Shown: positions 27,201-36,020 of the stretch, one piece after another
How positions within the stretch are numbered: position 1 is the first letter of the stretch
How the letters are laid out: each line of letters begins with the position of its first letter
Assembly (NCBI RefSeq): GCF_042676085.1
Contig: NZ_JBHTKH010000012.1
Coordinates: 1-64,000 of the forward strand
Length of the DNA: 64,000 nucleotides
DNA from: Terrabacter terrigena
GTDB taxonomy: Bacteria > Actinomycetota > Actinomycetes > Actinomycetales > Dermatophilaceae
Direction: 5' to 3'
Notes under the pieces: generated by a model
Told to the model about the DNA's origin: nothing
Seen by the model: the letters and a program-made list of their open reading frames with translations, nothing else
Database searches by the model: none
Translations under genes and position numbers: made by a program

Positions 27201-27608
27201 GTGCCCACCTACTCCTACGCCTGCCAAGAGTGCGGCCACGCGTTCGACATCCGCCAGTCGTTCACCGACGACGCACTGACGGTGTGCCCGAACTGCGGTG
27301 AGCCCCGGCTGCGCAAGGTGATCCACCCGGTCGGCATCGCGTTCAAGGGCTCCGGCTTCTACAAGACCGACTCGCGGGCACCGTCCAAGGGCTCGGGTGC
27401 CTCGACATCGGCCACCGGTGGCGACACGAAGGACACCACGAGCCCCACCTCGTCGGGCTCGTCGGGGTCGTCCAGCTCGTCCAGCTCGTCCGGCTCCTCG
27501 GGTGGCGCGAGCACGTCTTCCGGCGGCTCGTCGAACGGCTCTTCCAGCGGCTCGTCCACGGGGTCCGGCAGCGCCAGCACGTCGTCCTCTTCGTCCACAG
27601 CCTCCTGA
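27201..27608 (+). CDS. FmdB-family zinc-ribbon protein
   Basis: 135 residues. The N-terminal 55 residues are an FmdB zinc ribbon: MPTYSYACQECGHAFDIRQS then VCPNCGEPRLRKVI, with two CxxC pairs. The remaining 75 residues are a low-complexity Ser/Gly/Thr tail, longer than usual. FmdB-type proteins were first seen near formamidase genes as putative regulators; in actinobacteria the protein lies near 5-formyl-THF ligase, sep/glp and mscL with an unknown role. Confidence 0.92.
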   Translation: MPTYSYACQECGHAFDIRQSFTDDALTVCPNCGEPRLRKVIHPVGIAFKGSGFYKTDSRAPSKGSGASTSATGGDTKDTTSPTSSGSSGSSSSSSSSGSSGGASTSSGGSSNGSSSGSSTGSGSASTSSSSSTAS

Positions 27609-27680
27609 CGTCGCGGGGCGTTGTCCCCACCCGTGGCGTGGGTTGCCCGGCCCGGTCGGTGACCGCCCTAGGCTCGCCGC

Positions 27681-28547
27681 ATGATGACTGACCAGGTGCC
27701 TCTCCCGACGATGCCCGACCCCGCCGGCCCGCGCGCCGAGATCGGTGTCATCGGCGGCTCGGGCCTCTACGAGTTCCTCGACGACCACGAGACGGTCGAC
27801 GTCGACACCCCGTTCGGGCGCCCCAGCGACCCGCTCGTCGTCGGCGAGGTCGAGGGCCGCACCGTCGCCTTCGTCGCCCGGCACGGCAAGGGCCACCGGT
27901 TCGCACCCCACAAGGTGAACTACCGCGCCAACCTCTGGGCCCTGCGCGCCGTCGGCGTGCGCCAGGTCCTGTCGCCCTGCGCCGTCGGGTCGCTGCGACC
28001 CGAGCACGGCCCGGGCACCATCGTCGTGCCCGACCAGGTCGTCGACCGCACGTGGGGGCGCCCGCACACGATCTACGAGCAGGAGGGCCCGGTCGTCCAC
28101 GTCGGGTTCGCCGACCCCTACTGCCCCAACGGGCGCCAGGTCGCCATCGACGCCGCGCGGCTCTCCGACCTCCAGGTGGTGCCCGAGGGCACCCTCGTCG
28201 TCGTCAACGGCCCGCGCTTCTCGTCGCGCGCCGAGTCCGTCATGCACCAGCAGGCGGGCTTCGGCATCGTCGGCATGACGACCATGCCCGAGGCTGCCCT
28301 GGCCCGTGAGCTCGCGATGTGCTTCACCACCATCGCGATGGTCACCGACCACGACGCCGGTGTCGAGGGTGGTGAGGCGGTCACCCACGAGGAGGTGCTG
28401 CGCGTCTTCGCGTCCAACGTCGAGCGTCTTAGCTCCGTCCTCCACGACGCCATCGGGCAGATGCCGGCCTACGAGGCGGACGACGTGGCGACCTGTCCGT
28501 GCCGCCGCAGCCTCGACGGGCTGGAACTGCCGTTCACGCTGCCCTGA
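27681..28547 (+). CDS. mtnP: S-methyl-5'-thioadenosine phosphorylase
   Basis: 288 residues. PNP/MTAP family: EIGVIGGSGLYEFLDDHETV, FVARHGKGHRFAPHKVNYRA, NGPRFSSRAESVMHQQAGFG and GMTTMPEAALARELAMCFTT. Cleaves methylthioadenosine to adenine and 5-methylthioribose-1-phosphate in methionine salvage. MTA versus 6-oxopurine preference depends on few residues, so a purine phosphorylase with different base preference remains possible. The stop overlaps the next start by one base (TGATG). Confidence 0.9.
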   Translation: MMTDQVPLPTMPDPAGPRAEIGVIGGSGLYEFLDDHETVDVDTPFGRPSDPLVVGEVEGRTVAFVARHGKGHRFAPHKVNYRANLWALRAVGVRQVLSPCAVGSLRPEHGPGTIVVPDQVVDRTWGRPHTIYEQEGPVVHVGFADPYCPNGRQVAIDAARLSDLQVVPEGTLVVVNGPRFSSRAESVMHQQAGFGIVGMTTMPEAALARELAMCFTTIAMVTDHDAGVEGGEAVTHEEVLRVFASNVERLSSVLHDAIGQMPAYEADDVATCPCRRSLDGLELPFTLP

Positions 28548-29233
28548 TGTACGGCATGCACCGACCCCGCCCGGGGTCACGCTCCCAGTGGCCGGACGGT
28601 CCACGCCGACGCCGCGCCTGGCGTACGCGGTGGCGCCGATGGGTGGCCGCCGTCCTCGCCGGGGCCGCGCTGCTCGTCACGATGGCGGCCCTTCGGCCGG
28701 CGCCCGCCGGTGGGCTGGGGGCCCCGACGCTCGTCGTCGTTCGCGACGTCGCGGCCGGTCAGGTCGTCTCGCCCGACGACGTCGCACTGGTCCGGCGCCC
28801 GAGCGCCGAACGTCCAGCGACGGCGCTGACGACGCCCGGGTCGGCCGTGGGGCGCGCCGCCGCCGGACCGCTCGCCGAGCACGAGGTGCTCACCCCCGAA
28901 CGGCTCGTCGGTGGTGACCTGCTCGTCGGCCAGCCGTCCGACCACGTGGCGCTGAGCGTCCCCGTGGTCGACGCCGGCTCGGTCGGGGTGCGTCCCGGCA
29001 ACCACATCGACCTCTACGCCACCGGCAGCGGCACGCAGGTCGCGTCCGACGTCGTCGTCCTGGCCGTCCGCGACGCCGGGCCCACCAGCGGGCTCGGGGT
29101 CGCCGCGCCTCCGCTGCTCACGCTCGCCCTCAGCCCAACGCAGGCCGCCGAGGTCGCTCGCGGGCTCGGTGCCCTCGGGGCCGGGCAGAGCCTGGTCCTC
29201 GCCGTCAGGCAGGCCAGCCCCACCGGACGGTAG
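28547..29233 (+). CDS. SAF-domain protein, CpaB-like
   Basis: 228 residues. A very basic N-terminus and one membrane helix (WVAAVLAGAALLVTMAALRP) lead to an external SAF domain (TLVVVRDVAAGQVVSPDDVA, then PLAEHEVLTPERLVGGDLLV) and a RcpC/CpaB-like part (VRPGNHIDLYATGSGTQVAS, VVVLAVRDAG). CpaB proteins help assemble Flp pili, but no other pilus gene is present, so the role is unclear. Translationally coupled to mtnP. Confidence 0.85.
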   Translation: MYGMHRPRPGSRSQWPDGPRRRRAWRTRWRRWVAAVLAGAALLVTMAALRPAPAGGLGAPTLVVVRDVAAGQVVSPDDVALVRRPSAERPATALTTPGSAVGRAAAGPLAEHEVLTPERLVGGDLLVGQPSDHVALSVPVVDAGSVGVRPGNHIDLYATGSGTQVASDVVVLAVRDAGPTSGLGVAAPPLLTLALSPTQAAEVARGLGALGAGQSLVLAVRQASPTGR

Positions 29234-29419
29234 GGTTCGACGCGTCACGCACGACCACTCGGGGCGCATGCGACTCGGGTGCACCGCTCACCGACAGACT
29301 GGAACCCCTGGCATCGCCACGCACGGTCACGACCACGTCACGCCACAGCGACCGGTCCACTGCTGCCTTGATGGGCGACCTGCCTGCTCCTCGGGGGTCA
29401 TGAGAGACAGGACACGCAC

Positions 29420-29785
29420 GTGATCAAGGGATTCAAGGACTTCCTCATGCGAGGCAACGTCGTCGACCTCGCGGTGGCGGTTGTCATCGGCACAGCGTTC
29501 GGCAAGGTCGTCGACGCCTTCGTCAAGATCATCATGGACCTCATCGGCAAGGTCGGCGGCCAGCCGAACTTCTCCTCGTTCACCCCAGGAGGGGTCTCGG
29601 TGGGCGGCTTCCTCACCGCGCTGGTCAGCTTCCTCATCGTGGCTGCCGCCGTCTACTTCATGGTCGTCGTCCCGATGAACCTGCTTGCCGAGCGCCGCAA
29701 GCGCGGTGTCGAGCCGGAGCCCCAGGCCCCCTCCGAGGAGATCATCCTGCTGCAGGAGATCCGCGACGCCCTCCGGGTGCGCTGA
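29420..29785 (+). CDS. mscL: large-conductance mechanosensitive channel
   Basis: 121 residues, standard MscL. KGFKDFLMRGNVVDLAVAVV then IGTAFGKVVDAFVKIIMDLI is the conserved amphipathic helix plus TM1; TM2 is VSFLIVAAAVYFMVVVPMNL, and the C-terminal bundle ends EEIILLQEIRDALRVR. Opens under membrane tension to release solutes. GTG-rich upstream region of 186 bases without a gene. Confidence 0.96.
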   Translation: MIKGFKDFLMRGNVVDLAVAVVIGTAFGKVVDAFVKIIMDLIGKVGGQPNFSSFTPGGVSVGGFLTALVSFLIVAAAVYFMVVVPMNLLAERRKRGVEPEPQAPSEEIILLQEIRDALRVR

Positions 29786-29810
29786 CCGACCGCGACGCCA
29801 GGCACGACAT

Positions 29811-29831
29811 CGGCCGGATGCCTTCCGGCCG
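29811..29831 (+). terminator. hairpin after mscL
   Basis: CGGCCGGA (29811–29818) pairs with TCCGGCCG (29824–29831) across a five-base loop, 26 bases after the mscL stop. Confidence 0.5.
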
Positions 29832-29840
29832 GAAAGCACA

Positions 29841-29874
29841 GTGCCCACCTCCCGACGCGTCGGGAGGTGGGCAC
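29841..29874. terminator. perfect 34-bp palindrome, bidirectional terminator
   Basis: The 17-base arm GTGCCCACCTCCCGACG (29841–29857) is followed at once by its exact reverse complement (29858–29874). It lies between convergent mscL and the TPR gene and can terminate both. Confidence 0.75.
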
Positions 29875-29903
29875 TCGGCCGTCGAGGCCGGGTCCGGCCG
29901 TGG

Positions 29904-30326
29904 TCAGGTCGTGGCGGGAGCCGGGGTACCGGTTGCCTCGTCCGTGCCATAGGCCTTGGGCCGCTCGTAGCCGCCGAAGACCTCGGCCAGGGCCAGGGGA
30001 CGAGCCGCGTCGGCGTGGCGACCGGCCCGCTGCAGGGTGCGACCGAGCAGCAGGTGGGCGTACGCGTCGGTCGGGGCGTCCTCGATGACGCGCACGAGCG
30101 TCGACTCCGCCCGGCCGAGCTGGGCCGACTTGAAGTAGGCCCGGGCCAGCAGGAGCCGCAGGTCGGTCACCGAGTGCAGCACGCCGTCGGACGCCGAGGC
30201 CGGCCCCGCGGAGTCGATCTCGTCGACGAGCTCGGCGAGCGCCGTGGCCGCGGCGAGGAAGTCGCCTCGCTCGAACAGACCCTCGGCCCACGAGAGTCGC
30301 AGCGTGAAGGGAGTCGTCGTGTTCAT
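29904..30326 (-). CDS. tetratricopeptide-repeat protein
   Basis: 140 residues from ATG 30326. Helical repeats typical of TPR: SWAEGLFERGDFLAAATALA, DLRLLLARAYFKSAQLGRAE and DAYAHLLLGRTLQRAGRHAD, giving about three units. Such proteins are scaffolds. It is common in actinobacteria as a short single-domain protein of unknown partner. Start chosen at the ATG just before the first repeat; the longer frame to 30410 would overlap the helicase stop. Confidence 0.8.
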   Translation of the reverse strand: MNTTTPFTLRLSWAEGLFERGDFLAAATALAELVDEIDSAGPASASDGVLHSVTDLRLLLARAYFKSAQLGRAESTLVRVIEDAPTDAYAHLLLGRTLQRAGRHADAARPLALAEVFGGYERPKAYGTDEATGTPAPATT

Positions 30327-30406
30327 GCGGGCCACAACGCGGGCTGGCCGTTCAACATTCCACCACCCGCGGACCTGTCGGTCGGTTGCCCGCGAGTCGG
30401 CGCGGT

Positions 30407-33400
30407 TCACTCGTAGTGCGGGGGGCGCTGCTCCTCGAGCCAGCGGTCGCCGACGCCTGTGCCGGACGGTCCGTCACCCCAGCCGAGGTCGAGCTCGTCG
30501 CTGCTGCGCCGAAGGGCTGCGCCCGGCTCGTCACCGTCAGCGTTCTCGGTCGCAGTCTCGGTCGCGCTCTCTGCCGTTCCCTTGCGGAAGACACGGCGGC
30601 GCTTGCGCTTCGCGGGACGTGCCGGCGCCGTCGTCTCGTCGCCGGCGGTCGCCTCGCCCGGTTTCGGGTCGTGCGGCTCAGGGCCGGTGTCAGCCTGGGG
30701 GGCCGAGGACCCGCTCTGACCTTCACCGGGCCCGCTCGCCACGTCGGAGCCGTTCCGGTCGGCGTCGGCCGGATGCCCGGCCGCCGCCGGTTCCACCGTC
30801 TGAGGCGGCGGCGGTGACGCGGTGCGGGCCACGGTCAGCAGTCGTGCGATCTCGCGCGCGGGGTCGCGGAAGAGGTCTGTGCTCCAGACGCGCTCGTGCA
30901 CCCAGCCCAGACGGGCGAGCTGCTCGGGGCGGAGCCGGTCACGGTCGCGCGTGCTGCGCAGCGCGGCGTACCGGGCGCCGTCCGTCTCGACGGCAACGAG
31001 CGCGCGACCGCGGTGGTAGGGGTCCTCGATCGCGATGTCGATGCGGTGGCTGGCCGTGCCGTAGTCCTCGTGGACGGTGAGTCCCTCGCGGCGCAGACGC
31101 TTGGCGAGGTCGCTGCGCAGGGGGTCGTTCGTCGTGGTGGCGGTCGCGAAGAGCGTCCCCTCGTCGGCCACGACGCCGCGGCCCTCGGCGTACGCCAGGA
31201 AGTCACGCAGCATGATCGCCCCGCGCGCCTTGAGGCGGTCCGGGTCGAGGTCGGCGGCCCGCAGCGCCGAGACGACGGTCATGCGTGCGCGGGCGCGGGT
31301 GATCGCGACGTTGAGGCGCCGCTCGCCACCCTCGTTGTTCAGGGGCCCGAAACGGTGCAGCACGCGACCGTGCGGGGTCTTGCCGTAGCCGATCGACAGG
31401 ATGATCGCGTCGCGCTCGTCGCCCTGGACCCGCTCGAGGTTCTTGACGAAGAACCGCTCGTCGCGCGCCTCGTCGAAGAAGGCGGCGACGTCGGGCGCGC
31501 TGCGGAGGGCCTCGGTGATGGCGTCCTCGAGCCGGTCGGCGTGCTTGATGCCGAGGGCGATGACGCCGAGGGACTCCGCGGGACGACTGCGGGCGTGCTC
31601 GAGCACCAGCTCGACGACCCTGGCGACCTCGCTGTCGGTGGTCTCGATGGCGTCGACGCCCGGCTGCACCTCGGCCTGGCCGTCGACCGGCTCGAAGGTG
31701 ACGGCCGAGTCGAGCGCGGTGCCCGGGAACGTGGTGAGCCGGCCGTCGTACATCGACTGGTTGGCGAAGGCGATGAGGCGCTCGTCGCGGCTGCGGTAGT
31801 GCCAGGTGAGGTTGCGCGTCGGCAATGCGGCGGCTAGCACGTCGAGGACCGACTCGAAGCCCTCGGTCAGGGTGTCGTCGACACCTGCCGGGGTGTCGGA
31901 CTCGTTGTCGGAGACCACGGTGAAGAAGTTCGTCGGGGGCAGCTGGCGCTCGTCGCCGGCGACGACGACCTGGCGGGCCCGCGAGATCGCCGAGATCGCC
32001 TGGGCGGGCTGCACCTGGGAGGCCTCGTCGAAGATGACGACGTCGAACCAGCGACCCGGCGGCAGGGTCGAGGCGACGACGAGGGGGCTCATCGCCCAGC
32101 ACGGCTTGATCGCCGTCAGGGTCGTCGAGGCCTGAGGCATGAGGTCGCGCAGCGCCTTGTGCCGGCGGGCCTTGCCGGCCTCGGCCCGCACGAGAGCCTC
32201 GTGGGCCGGGTTGTCGGCGAGCACCTCGCGCACGTTGCGGGCCACGGCCGACCGCACCCGCTCGACCGTGGCCTTCTGGTGCTCCCGGTCGGCCTCGGCG
32301 AACTCGGCGACGTCGCGGCGCAGGCCGGCGCCGTCGTGGGCGCCGTAGGCGGGGTCGCGCACCGTGATCTCCTGTGCCAGCGACGCCCACCAGACGTGCT
32401 CGACCTCGGCGGTGACCTGCTCCGTGGGTATGCCGCGACGCGCCAGGTCGTCGACCAGCGGTCCGAGGCCCGTGGCGCGCACCTCGTCGAGGACGGCCGT
32501 CACCTGCGGCAGCACCGCGATGCGGTCGGGGCGGGAGGCGAGGGCCGCCAGCCGGGCGCGCAGCTCGCCCAGCGGGAGCGAGACCAGCGTCTGCCCGTCG
32601 GGTCCGGGCTGGAGCCGCTCGTCGAGCCACTCGAGATCGGCGGTGAGGCCGCGCAGCAGCGCCAGTCCCTCGTCGAGCCGCGGTGAGATCTCGGGTCGGC
32701 CACCGCCCCCCACGAGCTCGAACCAGTGCTCGCGCTGCTCGCTCGCCGACACGAGCTCCTCGTGGAGGTTCGCCGGCGGACGCCCGGGCCGCAGCAGCCG
32801 TTTGGTCTGCTGGCGGATGCGCCACCGCTCGAGCCAGCCCATCTCGATCTCGCGGTTGTCGCGCCAGTCGCGCGTTGCGGTCGCGGCGATGTGCTCCTTG
32901 AGCGGGATGTCGAAGACCTCCGGGCGGAACACCTCGAGGGTCTCGCGGACGTTCGCCATGGTCGCGAAGGCGGCCTTCCGGTCCTCCAGCGAGTTCGCCT
33001 CTGGCACATGGGACTCCGACAGGATCGCGTTGAGCTGCCGGGCGGCGTCGTCGAGTCCGCTCGTGCTGTGTCGGCTCGTGATGTCGAGGGCCCGGGAGGC
33101 GTCGTCAGACGTGAGGATGCGGGCGGCATACCAAGGGTCGTCGCCGTCGCGCGTCCACGCGCCGAGGCCCGCGGCGTCGCGCAGGCGCCGGCCGAGCTCG
33201 ACGGCGCGGGTGCGGCTGAGACCCGCGAGCTCACGCCCCCCGAGGCGTACGTGGCTCGTCGGTGCGGGCGTACGCGTGCCCAGCTCGACGAGGGCCTCCT
33301 GCGCGTCGTGCGCGGAGACGCCCCACGGGTCGCGGACGGTGTGCAGCGCCTGCACGTGCGACTGAAGGCGGGCGCGTCGCTCGCGCAGCGTCGCGGTGGT

Positions 33401-34558
33401 GTGGTCGCTGACGGACCGGTCGTTCTCGACCGCGGAGTCGAGGCTCTTCGCGAACTGCTGCGCCGTGGCGCGCTTGTTCGTCGGGCCGTCGTACGCGTCG
33501 AGGACGAGGTCACCGAGACCGAGCCGGTCGAGCCGGCTGAGAACGGCGTCGATGGCGGCGCGCTTCTCGGCGACGAACAGGGTCGACTTGCCCTCGGCGG
33601 CGAGCGAGGCGATGAGGTTGACGATCGTCTGCGACTTGCCGGTGCCGGGCGGCCCCTTGACGACGAGGTGGGCACCGGCGCGGACGGCGTCGATGGCCGC
33701 GTGCTGCGACGAGTCCGCGTCGAGGACCAGGTGCTCGTGCTCGGGGTCCGGGTCGGGCTCGCTCTCGGGGAGGCGGAGCCGGACGGCCGCGAGCGCCGAC
33801 TCGTCGCCCGCGAGCGCCGCCACGACGTCGTGGTTCGCGAGGCTGTCGCCCTGCAGCGCGAGGTCGGCGACCATGGGCAGCTTGGCGTAGGAGAACGTGC
33901 CGAGCACGAGGCGCGGCGCGATCGAGAACTCGGGTACGCCGCCGCACTCGTGGTCGAGGGCGGCATACACGGGGTAGGGGTCGAAGCCGTTGCCGACGGT
34001 GGCAAGGTCGGCGAGCGCGTCGGCGTCGATCTCGATGCCCTGCTCGGAGCGGAGGTACTCGCGCAGCACCGGGTTGAGCTCGACCTCGGGCCCGAGGTCG
34101 ATCTCGAAGTCCTCCTGCGCCGCTCCGGTGGGCCGCAGCACGCAGGAGCGGAGCAGCACGGGTGCGGCCGGCGGCCGGGCCGCGCGGGGCACCGACCACG
34201 TGGCCATCCCGATCGCGACGAAGCCGGCGGCGATGCCGCGCTCCTCGCGCAGCTCGAGCGCCTTCGACCGGATCGCCCGGGCCCGACGCCGGGCCTCGTC
34301 GAAGGCGACGGGCTCGCGCACGAGGTCGGACAGGCGCGTGCGGCGCCCGGCGAGAAGCATCGAGACGCCGCCGGGGTGGGCGGTCGTGAGGTCGAGGGTG
34401 CCGGAAGGGAGGTCGCGGTACCAGAGCAGGGTGTTGCGCCCGCCGAGGTCGACGAGCGTCCGCTGCCAGGTGCGCACCGCAGCCGCCACGCGGTCAGCCC
34501 GGGGATCGCCCGACGACTCGGCCTGGAGGGCAGGGTCGGTCCTGGGCGCGTCCGTCAT
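30407..34558 (-). CDS. SF1 helicase with C-terminal restriction-endonuclease-like domain
   Basis: 1383 residues. A DUF4011-like N-terminus (TWQRTLVDLGGRNTLLWYRD) precedes a split SF1 (DNA2/UPF1-type) motor: Walker A GPPGTGKS at 302–309, then, after a 500-residue insertion, motif II VVIFDEASQVQPAQAI, GDERQLPPTNFF, the HYRSRDERLIAFAN motif and LNVAITRARARM. Residues about 1147–1245 form a nuclease-fold domain of the MTES_1575 class, with RIDIAI and VAVETDG supplying the D…ExD metal site. The last 130 residues are Pro/Glu/Lys-rich and probably disordered. Roles proposed for such proteins include DNA repair and phage defence; this is not settled. Stands alone. Confidence 0.88.
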   Translation of the reverse strand: MTDAPRTDPALQAESSGDPRADRVAAAVRTWQRTLVDLGGRNTLLWYRDLPSGTLDLTTAHPGGVSMLLAGRRTRLSDLVREPVAFDEARRRARAIRSKALELREERGIAAGFVAIGMATWSVPRAARPPAAPVLLRSCVLRPTGAAQEDFEIDLGPEVELNPVLREYLRSEQGIEIDADALADLATVGNGFDPYPVYAALDHECGGVPEFSIAPRLVLGTFSYAKLPMVADLALQGDSLANHDVVAALAGDESALAAVRLRLPESEPDPDPEHEHLVLDADSSQHAAIDAVRAGAHLVVKGPPGTGKSQTIVNLIASLAAEGKSTLFVAEKRAAIDAVLSRLDRLGLGDLVLDAYDGPTNKRATAQQFAKSLDSAVENDRSVSDHTTATLRERRARLQSHVQALHTVRDPWGVSAHDAQEALVELGTRTPAPTSHVRLGGRELAGLSRTRAVELGRRLRDAAGLGAWTRDGDDPWYAARILTSDDASRALDITSRHSTSGLDDAARQLNAILSESHVPEANSLEDRKAAFATMANVRETLEVFRPEVFDIPLKEHIAATATRDWRDNREIEMGWLERWRIRQQTKRLLRPGRPPANLHEELVSASEQREHWFELVGGGGRPEISPRLDEGLALLRGLTADLEWLDERLQPGPDGQTLVSLPLGELRARLAALASRPDRIAVLPQVTAVLDEVRATGLGPLVDDLARRGIPTEQVTAEVEHVWWASLAQEITVRDPAYGAHDGAGLRRDVAEFAEADREHQKATVERVRSAVARNVREVLADNPAHEALVRAEAGKARRHKALRDLMPQASTTLTAIKPCWAMSPLVVASTLPPGRWFDVVIFDEASQVQPAQAISAISRARQVVVAGDERQLPPTNFFTVVSDNESDTPAGVDDTLTEGFESVLDVLAAALPTRNLTWHYRSRDERLIAFANQSMYDGRLTTFPGTALDSAVTFEPVDGQAEVQPGVDAIETTDSEVARVVELVLEHARSRPAESLGVIALGIKHADRLEDAITEALRSAPDVAAFFDEARDERFFVKNLERVQGDERDAIILSIGYGKTPHGRVLHRFGPLNNEGGERRLNVAITRARARMTVVSALRAADLDPDRLKARGAIMLRDFLAYAEGRGVVADEGTLFATATTTNDPLRSDLAKRLRREGLTVHEDYGTASHRIDIAIEDPYHRGRALVAVETDGARYAALRSTRDRDRLRPEQLARLGWVHERVWSTDLFRDPAREIARLLTVARTASPPPPQTVEPAAAGHPADADRNGSDVASGPGEGQSGSSAPQADTGPEPHDPKPGEATAGDETTAPARPAKRKRRRVFRKGTAESATETATENADGDEPGAALRRSSDELDLGWGDGPSGTGVGDRWLEEQRPPHYE

Positions 34559-34722
34559 TCCAGCAGGCTAACCAACGAAGCCCCTCCGGACTGCCACCGA
34601 CAGACCAGCCGGCGCAGGAATCGCTGCTCACAGCTCCGCGAGCTCAGGCCACCGGCCGGGAGCGTGCGGGGCGCGCCCCGGTCGACGAGGCGCACGGCAC
34701 GCGACAGGGGCGGACGGCAGAG

Positions 34723-35096
34723 TGACGCGCATGGTGGAGACACCCGCGGACGGGCTGGGCCGCCATCTTGCCGGCGACGAGCGCTGGTGGTTCCAGCAGA
34801 ACTTCGAACGCCGAGACGTGCCGCTCCTGTTCTTCACCGAGGACCAGCCCGACCTCGACTTCAACACGCCAGCCGACGCCGACTTCGCCGCCGACGTGGC
34901 GACCTGGCACGCAGAGTGTGCGGTGTCGCGCGACATCGTGGCTGCCCACGGCCTCGACGACATCGCACGAGCGCTCGACTGGTACGAGGACGTCGACCTG
35001 CGCTGGCTGGTGCTGCGGATGGTCACCGGGTACGGGCAGCACTGCGGCCACGTCGACCTGCTCCGCGAGGGGGTCGACGTGAGGACCGGCGCCTGA
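34723..35096 (+). CDS. DinB-like DUF664 protein, shortened N-terminus
   Basis: About 123 residues from GTG 34723 or 120 from ATG 34732. GRHLAGDERWWFQQNFERRD then ADVATWHAECAVSRDIVAAH and the closing DLRWLVLRMVTGYGQHCGHV are the central and C-terminal helices of DUF664 (mycothiol-dependent DinB superfamily). The first helix of about 45 residues usual in this family (with a metal-ligand His) is missing, and upstream bases do not supply it in any frame I can recognise. Possibly truncated and non-functional. Confidence 0.6.
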
Positions 35097-35263
35097 GCCT
35101 GCGGGTCGTGCTGGCGTCGCCCTGGCCGGTCGAGTCCGCGAGCCCTTCCCGTACGCGCGTGGTGGGGAGTGCTCCCCATCGCGGGCTCGCCGTTCCCTCC
35201 GTAGGTTGCAATCGCCCGGCGGCACGCCGGAGACCCACAGCGACAACCCACAGGGGGAACACG

Positions 35264-35722
35264 ATGAGAACCACAAAGAGAGTCCACACCTTGCTCGCAG
35301 CCCTGGGCATGGCCACCACTGTTGCGCTCGTCGGCGCGCAGCCGGCCAGCGCCGGCACGGAGATGAACGGCTACTTCCCCTGGATCAAGGGGTGCGACTC
35401 CGACCAGTCGCTCGTCGACTCGCAGCCGGTGTGGGACAGGTACGGCCGGTACGTCGGGCAGGTGGAGCTCTGGTGGTCGGGGCGCTGCGTGACGAACTGG
35501 GTCCGAGTCGCTCCCAACAACCCGAACGGCATGGGCCTGTCGGCGAACATCTCGAACGCGTACGGCCAGTACGGCGCAAGCGCGAAGGACTACTCGTTCG
35601 GCTACAGCGGGATGGTGTTCTCCCCCAGCTGGTCGCCGTGCGTCAACATCGATATCACGGTCAGCGCCGGTCCTTGGAGCGACACGTACAACGACCCGGC
35701 GCCGCGCTACACCATCTGCTGA
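35264..35722 (+). CDS. secreted DUF2690-like protein
   Basis: 152 residues. Clear Sec signal peptide: MRTTKRVH, hydrophobic LLAALGMATTVALVG, and A-S-A cleavage after residue 30. The mature part has a Cys, then GQVELWWSGRCVTNWVRV, which matches the E-L-x-x-S-x-x-C-x-T-N-W-x-R pattern of DUF2690 secreted actinobacterial proteins, and further Cys residues near the end, so disulphides are likely. The mature part is otherwise aromatic-rich. Function unknown. It is the last gene before the tRNA. Confidence 0.75.
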   Translation: MRTTKRVHTLLAALGMATTVALVGAQPASAGTEMNGYFPWIKGCDSDQSLVDSQPVWDRYGRYVGQVELWWSGRCVTNWVRVAPNNPNGMGLSANISNAYGQYGASAKDYSFGYSGMVFSPSWSPCVNIDITVSAGPWSDTYNDPAPRYTIC

Positions 35723-35930
35723 CGTCCACGGGCCGTCGTGCCCACCGGGCCGATCTGCAGCGGTGCGGCGCGGCCGCCCGGCTCGAGCACCTCAGGCGAC
35801 ACCGGCATGCGTGCGCGAGACGACCGGTTGCGTCCAGTAACCTGTCCCCGGTGGCCACCCAGTGAGCCAGACGTGGACGAGGCGCACCGCCCCGTTGCGT
35901 CTGGATCGCAGCCCGGGTCCGGCCGTGCCC

Positions 35931-36006
35931 GCCCTCGTAGCTCAGGGGATAGAGCACCGCTCTCCTAAAGCGGGTGTCGCAAGTTCGAATCTTGCCGGGG
36001 GCACCA
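35931..36006 (+). tRNA. tRNA-Arg (anticodon CCU), CCA encoded
   Basis: Acceptor GCCCTCG with CGGGGGC, D-arm GCTCAGGGGATAGAGC, anticodon stem CCGCT with AGCGG around loop CTCCTAA (anticodon CCT), variable loop GTGTC, and T-arm GCAAG-TTCGAAT-CTTGC. Discriminator A at 36003 and genomic CCA at 36004–36006. The adjacent integrase marks it as the attachment site of the element to the right. Confidence 0.95.
35983..36006. other. probable attL site inside the tRNA 3' end
   Basis: The integrase gene ends 15 bases beyond the tRNA CCA and points toward it, the usual arrangement of tRNA-targeting tyrosine integrases; the att core is normally the T-arm and acceptor 3' strand. I looked for a second copy of CTTGCCGGGGGC as attR and saw none before 64,000, so the other end is outside the window. 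Confidence 0.55.
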
Positions 36007-36020
36007 CACGTTTGCCTAGG

